Shown here in pieces: positions 59,336 through 64,000 of a DNA stretch of 64,000 bases. The translations under genes and the position numbers were made by a program. The stretch is taken from assembly GCF_014696345.1 (NCBI RefSeq), contig NZ_JACJPY010000003.1, positions 1-64,000 of the forward strand, in the 5' to 3' direction. The notes beneath the pieces are model-generated. The model was not told the origin of the DNA, searched no databases, and saw nothing but the letters and a program-made list of their open reading frames with translations. The first letter of the stretch is position 1. Each line of letters starts with the position of its first letter. The stretch comes from Pseudanabaena cinerea FACHB-1277 (GTDB lineage Bacteria > Cyanobacteriota > Cyanobacteriia > Pseudanabaenales > Pseudanabaenaceae).

Positions 59336-60397
59336 ATGAATGCCGCCAATAGTAATCATCTAGATATTCTCAAACGCTATGCTAAAGGCGATCGCGACTT
59401 TAGCGGACTTAACCTCAGTGGCATCAAGCTCAACGGCGCACAACTGAGCCATTCCGACTGGCTAGATGTAAATCTATCCAAAGCCTATCTCAACGGCGCA
59501 GTGTTATTATTCGCCTGTTTGACAAGAGCAAATATGCGCGGAGCCTTGATGACAGGCGCAAATCTTTGTGGTGCAAACCTCAATCAGGCAAGTCTGAGTA
59601 ACGTCAATCTCTCTAACGCTGATTTGCATGGAGCCAGCCTTCAGGGTGCAACTTTATTTGGCGCAAATCTTAGCCTAGCAAACCTCATGGATACGAATTT
59701 GATTGATGCGGATATGCGAACCATTAATTTGAGTGGCGCAAATTTGATGGGGGCTTGTCTGCATGGTGCGAACCTACGCCAAGAAAGAGCTTTGGGCGAG
59801 CAGGAGGGCGAGGCTGGGAATAAGAAAAAGCGATCAATCGCTAATCTAGTGGGTGCAGATTTGCGGGGGGCGGATCTACGGGGCGCAAATTTGGCAGGGG
59901 CGGATCTATTTCGTGCCGATCTTAGTGGTGCAAACCTGCAAGACACCAATCTCACTGGCGCAAATCTTCAAGAAACTAAGTTTAACGATGCGCGAATGCA
60001 GGGGGTATTTCTCACCGAGGCAAACCTTAGCATGGCAGTTCTTTCGGGGGCAGTTTTAAATAATGCTAGGCTGGAGCGAGCCATGATTATTGATGCCGAT
60101 CTCAATGGTGTTTCCCTCAAAAGTGCGGTGATGCCCGATGTTAAGGCAAGCCGCGTGCAGATGCGTGGGGCTGATCTCACCGATGTGAAATTAACCCGCG
60201 CCGATCTCAGTCGTGCCGATCTGCAAGGGGCGATCATGATCAGGACAAATTTAATTGAGGCTTATCTAGCACGGACAAATTTAACTGATGCAAATTTAAC
60301 TGATGCCATTCTCAACCGTGCAGAGATGAGCAGTGCCAATTTAATTGGTGCAATTCTCACTGGGGCAACGCTACCCGATGGCAAGGTGCAGAAATAA
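59336..60397 (+). CDS. Pentapeptide repeat protein
   Basis: A 353-residue protein made almost wholly of A(D/N)LxX pentapeptide repeats, from FSGLNLSGIKLNG to LIGAILTGATLPDG, forming a right-handed quadrilateral beta helix of about 60 repeats. One break, a charged insert of about 20 residues (QERALGEQEGEAGNKKKRS, about 145-165), would make a loop out of the helix. No signal or membrane segment. Function is unknown; some family members mimic DNA. Confidence 0.93.
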   Translation: MNAANSNHLDILKRYAKGDRDFSGLNLSGIKLNGAQLSHSDWLDVNLSKAYLNGAVLLFACLTRANMRGALMTGANLCGANLNQASLSNVNLSNADLHGASLQGATLFGANLSLANLMDTNLIDADMRTINLSGANLMGACLHGANLRQERALGEQEGEAGNKKKRSIANLVGADLRGADLRGANLAGADLFRADLSGANLQDTNLTGANLQETKFNDARMQGVFLTEANLSMAVLSGAVLNNARLERAMIIDADLNGVSLKSAVMPDVKASRVQMRGADLTDVKLTRADLSRADLQGAIMIRTNLIEAYLARTNLTDANLTDAILNRAEMSSANLIGAILTGATLPDGKVQK

Positions 60398-60429
60398 CAC
60401 AAAAGCCTGTGCCGTTCGCTGTCGGTGAT

Positions 60430-61620
60430 TTAGCTAAATAGAGTAATCCATAATGGCACTGTCAAACCTAATAGAACTAGACCAGTAGAGTGACAGCCAA
60501 CTTGAAACTCTACTGCCAGTCCATACTCCTTACATAATTGATGATCAATCAATAAAGGAGGCATAGATACCATTATTAGAATTGTAGTTGCGATCAATTT
60601 ATCTGTTTCTAAAAATGCTAAAAATGCTGCAATTACTATGGGTATTAATAGCATTTTAATGATCAAACATGATGTAATTTGGCTAGGATAAAACTTGTAT
60701 TTAGATAAATTTATCTGCATTCCTATGGCCGTTAAATATAAATAAATCATTAAAGATTTCGTTTGCAAAATAATATTTGGCAAGCCATTTTTGATAAAAA
60801 CACTAAAGATAATACCGACAATCAAGCTACTCAAAATAATTTTTGATTTACCGCTAACAAAATTATCTAATAACTTCCTAAAATCACAGTTGAAATCTGT
60901 TTTCTTAAGTACGCTAACCCTATTATTAACTGATGTGCTTGGGCAATAAATATGATTAGTTTTATCGATATCTAAACTTAGAGTGCTAGTCTGGCTGTGT
61001 GGTAATTTGTAAAAGCTCTTATCTAGAATTTTTAATAAAACATATCCTCCAACAGCAGCGCTGCATAGATCATATATGACCGTAATAGCAAAATATTGGT
61101 AATGGTTATGATCTAATAGTAGTAAAATAATGGGAAAAGCTATATAGCCTCCGTTACTTGTAGTGGCGGCAATTAGGAAATTTGATTGTAAATTTGGATG
61201 CCACGATGTTTGTTTAGATGGATTTTTTGTTGATGGTTTCTGCTTGGGAATTCTTGAGGAGTTATTTGGCGATTTGGCAACTATACTTTGACGATGGTAA
61301 GCATTAGCATCAAGGACATTGATTAGCTTATTGCTATATAAGAGCGTGCGAGTATTCTCATTGATTTTACTAATGTCGATCGCAATTAATCCCAAAATGC
61401 CGCCAATGGCGATCGCAATTATGCTAATTAGTGGTGCAAGCCAAAGGTCATCAATGAAGTTACTAGCGCTTACTGATGTAATGATTAAAAAAGGCATCGC
61501 CACAAAGGTTATAAACTGATGGGCATAGGATATGGCATATTTAGACAGTACGCGCCGCAGCATATAGCCAGCGACAGGAAAGCCGATCAGGGTTGCGTAA
61601 AGATAGAATAGGTTACGCAT
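60430..61620 (-). CDS. AEC (auxin efflux carrier) family transporter
   Basis: A 396-residue membrane protein with ten predicted helices in two sets of five, of the bile/arsenite/riboflavin and AEC permease fold: LYATLIGFPVAGYMLRRVL, HQFITFVAMPFLIITSV, AATTSNGGYIAFPIILLLL with the NGGY turn, and the C-terminal ATTILIMVSMPPLLIDHQL. A poorly conserved Ser/Lys-rich loop (about 120-140) and another near 215-240 are cytoplasmic inserts. AEC proteins export organic acids or malate. The substrate is unknown. Converges with the pentapeptide gene. Confidence 0.88.
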   Translation of the reverse strand: MRNLFYLYATLIGFPVAGYMLRRVLSKYAISYAHQFITFVAMPFLIITSVSASNFIDDLWLAPLISIIAIAIGGILGLIAIDISKINENTRTLLYSNKLINVLDANAYHRQSIVAKSPNNSSRIPKQKPSTKNPSKQTSWHPNLQSNFLIAATTSNGGYIAFPIILLLLDHNHYQYFAITVIYDLCSAAVGGYVLLKILDKSFYKLPHSQTSTLSLDIDKTNHIYCPSTSVNNRVSVLKKTDFNCDFRKLLDNFVSGKSKIILSSLIVGIIFSVFIKNGLPNIILQTKSLMIYLYLTAIGMQINLSKYKFYPSQITSCLIIKMLLIPIVIAAFLAFLETDKLIATTILIMVSMPPLLIDHQLCKEYGLAVEFQVGCHSTGLVLLGLTVPLWITLFS

Positions 61621-61818
61621 GAATTAATCTTGAAGTAGTAACTCTAGTCAATGTACTTTCTTTCTTTTCAAAAAGCTTCAGCAAAATCCAGCGTCTTGCG
61701 CTGACTAAAATCTAGAAAACTAAAATCTAGAAATAAGTTGAGCTTCGATACGACAATGTTGATGATCAACTTATTTCTGGATTACTCAAAGCCGCGATGG
61801 GCTGTAATTGATAGACAT

Positions 61819-63141
61819 ATGGCAAAGATGCAAATTGTGGTAATTGGTGGTGGAGCGGCAGGTTTCTTTGGGGCAGTCCATGCAGCCCAGAGTCACAGCC
61901 ATGTGATGCTTTTGGAGGCAGGCAGACAACCGCTTGCCAAGGTGAGGATCTCAGGTGGAGGGCGCTGCAATGTTACCCATCATTGTTTTGAAGCGTCTCA
62001 ACTGGTTCAAAACTATCCGAGGGGCGGTAAAGCTTTACGAGGAGCATTTTCGCGGTTTCAACCCCTTGATGTTGTAAATTGGTTTCGTGCCGAAGGGGTA
62101 CAGCTAAAAACTGAAGCCGATGGCAGGATGTTTCCTGTTACTGACGACTCTGAGACAATTGTGGAAACTTTGATGCGGGCTGCTAGAAAAGCTGGCGTGG
62201 AAATACGGACTAATGTGCCTGTGCATCGGGTAGAAAAATTGGAGTATGGTAAGTTCCAGTTAACCCTTAAAAGTGGTGAAATTATTCTCAGCGATCGCTT
62301 GCTATTGGCGACAGGTAGTAGTCCTTCGGGCTATGCGATCGCGCGATCGCTAGGTCACGAAATTGAGCCACCTGTCCCTTCCTTATTCACTTTTAATATT
62401 AAGGATAAACAGCTCCATGAACTGGCGGGAGTAAGCGTCAACTCTGTGAATGTCAAATTAGTTAGTAAAGTTAATTCGCACCTAACAGTAGATGCCTCTA
62501 GTACACAAAATAAGCAGCAAAATAAACCACAAAATAAACAGCAAAATAAACCACAAAATCAGTTAGAGCAGTTAGGAGCATTACTGATTACCCATTGGGG
62601 TTTTAGTGGACCCGCGATCCTCAAGCTGTCGGCATGGGCGGCTAGGGAACTGTATGACTGCAACTATCAATCAAAATTGCTTGTTAATTGGCTGCCAGAT
62701 CTTAAGTTAGAGGCTATTAAGCAAAATTTGCTTAAGGTCAAGGCAGAGCAACCTAAAAAATTCATTGCCAACTACTGCCCCCTAGCAATATCTCTGCGCC
62801 TATGGGAATATTTATTACTCAAAGCAGCCATAGCCCCCGATACGCGCTGGGCAGATCTCTCGAATAGATCTATTCAACAGTTAGGCAATATCTTGAGTGC
62901 TAGTGAATATGCGATCGCGGGTAAAGGCGCATTTAAGGAGGAGTTCGTAACCTGTGGTGGTATTCGCCTAGCTGATGTCAATTTTCAGACTATGGAGAGT
63001 AAAATTTGTCAAGGGTTATTTTTTGCAGGGGAAGTTTTAGATATTGATGGGGTGACAGGCGGGTTTAATTTTCAAAGTGCTTGGACAACTGCTTGGATTG
63101 CGGCACAGGCTATGCAAAGTTTTGCGAAGACTGGAGCCTGA
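61819..63141 (+). CDS. HI0933/BaiN-like NAD(P)/FAD-dependent oxidoreductase
   Basis: A flavoprotein of about 440 residues of the HI0933 family. The FAD-binding dinucleotide motif is VVIGGGAAGFFGAV; further marks are EAGRQPLAKVRISGGGRCNVTH, LLLATGSSPSGYAIA, TCGGIRLADVNF and the C-terminal GEVLDIDGVTGGFNFQSAWTTAWIA. Function in cyanobacteria is unknown. An Asn-Gln-Lys repeat (about residues 230-250, bases about 62508-62568) is a low-complexity insert. I start at ATG 61819 (ATG 61828 is also possible); the frame is open to TTG 61738. The last 105 bases overlap the converging methyltransferase gene. Confidence 0.92.
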   Translation: MAKMQIVVIGGGAAGFFGAVHAAQSHSHVMLLEAGRQPLAKVRISGGGRCNVTHHCFEASQLVQNYPRGGKALRGAFSRFQPLDVVNWFRAEGVQLKTEADGRMFPVTDDSETIVETLMRAARKAGVEIRTNVPVHRVEKLEYGKFQLTLKSGEIILSDRLLLATGSSPSGYAIARSLGHEIEPPVPSLFTFNIKDKQLHELAGVSVNSVNVKLVSKVNSHLTVDASSTQNKQQNKPQNKQQNKPQNQLEQLGALLITHWGFSGPAILKLSAWAARELYDCNYQSKLLVNWLPDLKLEAIKQNLLKVKAEQPKKFIANYCPLAISLRLWEYLLLKAAIAPDTRWADLSNRSIQQLGNILSASEYAIAGKGAFKEEFVTCGGIRLADVNFQTMESKICQGLFFAGEVLDIDGVTGGFNFQSAWTTAWIAAQAMQSFAKTGA

Positions 63142-63960
63142 TGGCAGATTGCTTTGGCTTTGCTCAAGCTGTCGATCGCGTAGAATCTCGGTGGCAGTGG
63201 CATTGAGATGGCGATCACGGTAAGGAATGGCAGCACGAGTTTTGAGAAAATCAGCTTCGATTTGGGAAATTGGTGGCAAGGGCATTGGTGCAAAAGCGGC
63301 GATCGTACTGGGGGATTTGCGCCCAATGGCAGCGATCGCGCCAATCTGCAAACCTGCACTTAACAGGGCTGTCCGCACGGCGGCGGCGGCCGAATAGGTC
63401 AAGAGATAGCCATCGGGTTTGAGGCGATCGGCGAGGAGTTGCAGAAATTCCACAGTCCAAAGCTGGGGGCAATGGGGCGGCGAAAAGGGATCGAGAAAAA
63501 TGGCATCAGCCCAACGCGGCGGCACTTGCTGAATAGTTTGTCGAGCATCGCCAACTAGCAATTGGATCTGGCGATCGCTAGAGGTAAAGCATTGATATTC
63601 GGCAACCTTGGTTAAAATATCGACAATTTCTGGCGACCAAATATCAATCAAGCGATCAGCAACAGCCTTTTGCGGAACCTCTAGATTATTCTCTAAGCCA
63701 ATGATTTGCAAATGGGCATTGCTATGGGGTTGTGATGCCGCCGCGATCGCCGCCGCACTGTTATACCCCAGCCCATAACAGACATCGAGAATATTTAAAT
63801 GCTCTTGCGTTTGCGACTTTGCCGCGATTTGGGCAGGTATCACAAACTTAGCTTCTGCTTCAATCCTTGCCCCCGCATCACTATGAAAACTCTGTTGATA
63901 GGTTTCTGACCAAAAAGTAAGCGAGCCATCCTGAGTTGGAAATAATGAAAGTCGATCCAT
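63037..63960 (-). CDS. mnmD: MnmD-like tRNA-modifying methyltransferase (Methyltransf_30)
   Basis: A 307-residue SAM-dependent methyltransferase related to the MnmC C-terminal part or free-standing MnmD, which completes mnm5-uridine at tRNA position 34. Visible marks are TQDGSLTFWSETYQQSFHSDAGA, the SAM motif ILDVCYGLGYNSAAAI, LLVGDARQTI, AIFLDPFSPPHCPQLWT and YLLTYSAAAAVRTAL. The core ends by about residue 265. The last 40 residues, Ser/Pro/Cys-rich, lie antisense to the end of the flavoprotein gene and are probably a read-through extension. Start ATG 63960. Confidence 0.88.
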   Translation of the reverse strand: MDRLSLFPTQDGSLTFWSETYQQSFHSDAGARIEAEAKFVIPAQIAAKSQTQEHLNILDVCYGLGYNSAAAIAAASQPHSNAHLQIIGLENNLEVPQKAVADRLIDIWSPEIVDILTKVAEYQCFTSSDRQIQLLVGDARQTIQQVPPRWADAIFLDPFSPPHCPQLWTVEFLQLLADRLKPDGYLLTYSAAAAVRTALLSAGLQIGAIAAIGRKSPSTIAAFAPMPLPPISQIEADFLKTRAAIPYRDRHLNATATEILRDRQLEQSQSNLPSGSSLRKTLHSLCRNPSSCPSTLKIKPACHPINI

Positions 63961-64000
63961 TTTTATTTGATATTATTTTCGCCTGTGATTGATAGATTGT

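Overview
This window is a cyanobacterial chromosome segment. It is dense in the cyanobacterial octamer GCGATCGC (HIP1). It carries lineage-marking genes: a beta-carboxysomal carbonic anhydrase with an encapsulation tail, a cyanobacteriochrome kinase, Vipp1, an Flv1-type flavodiiron protein, a Pil/Pix-type chemotaxis operon, DUF3727 and DUF928 proteins, and a CHASE2 kinase. Gene content and the many short tandem repeats remind me of Pseudanabaena-type cyanobacteria, but the sequence alone does not fix the genus.

Layout. 1-5150 (mostly minus strand) is a defence/toxin-antitoxin island: a type I restriction-modification operon (hsdM and a truncated hsdS) with five or six toxin-antitoxin genes between its two subunit genes, then a Uma2 endonuclease-like gene. 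5216-7260 holds an AT-rich gene for an unrecognised 600-residue membrane/coiled-coil protein, followed by the decayed end of a second Uma2 gene. 7382-13156 holds a PAS-rich histidine kinase, rpmB, pyrF and a sugar-nucleotide transferase fused to a degenerate phosphomannomutase domain. 13292-21688 is a six-gene phototaxis/type IV pilus chemosensory operon (PatA-type regulator, two CheY-like proteins, CheW, methyl-accepting protein, CheA hybrid). 21689-22500 is intergenic with a dead TnpB fragment. 22525-27366 holds a homocysteine-biosynthesis family protein, DUF928, a CHASE2 kinase and DUF1361. 27537-29552 is an ATPase + DUF4435 pair with the layout of the PARIS anti-phage system, directly behind alaS. 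32469-36255 holds ackA, cobA-hemD and fetB. 37167-41308 pairs an orphan ABC-type substrate-binding protein with a cyanobacteriochrome hybrid kinase. 41361-49295 holds a small membrane protein, two DUF29 genes, recG, tRNA-Leu(UAA), mltG, DUF3727, ruvX, eda and a CAU tRNA. 49296-63960 holds vipp1, pentapeptide-repeat proteins, carbonic anhydrase, larE, an RlpA-like protein, flv1, an ABC-2 permease, an AEC transporter, a flavoprotein and an MnmD-like methyltransferase.

How the genes work together. The first 5 kb and 27.5-29.5 kb look like accessory defence loci set among housekeeping genes. The 13-21.7 kb operon is a complete receptor-to-kinase-to-regulator pathway for pilus motility. The 37-41 kb pair suggests a sensor that combines a periplasmic ligand protein with a light-sensing domain. 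Most of the rest is ordinary core metabolism and photosynthetic physiology. Short tandem repeats and palindromes recur in intergenic gaps and in places have entered reading frames (AckA tail, HemD linker, leader of the 51203 gene).
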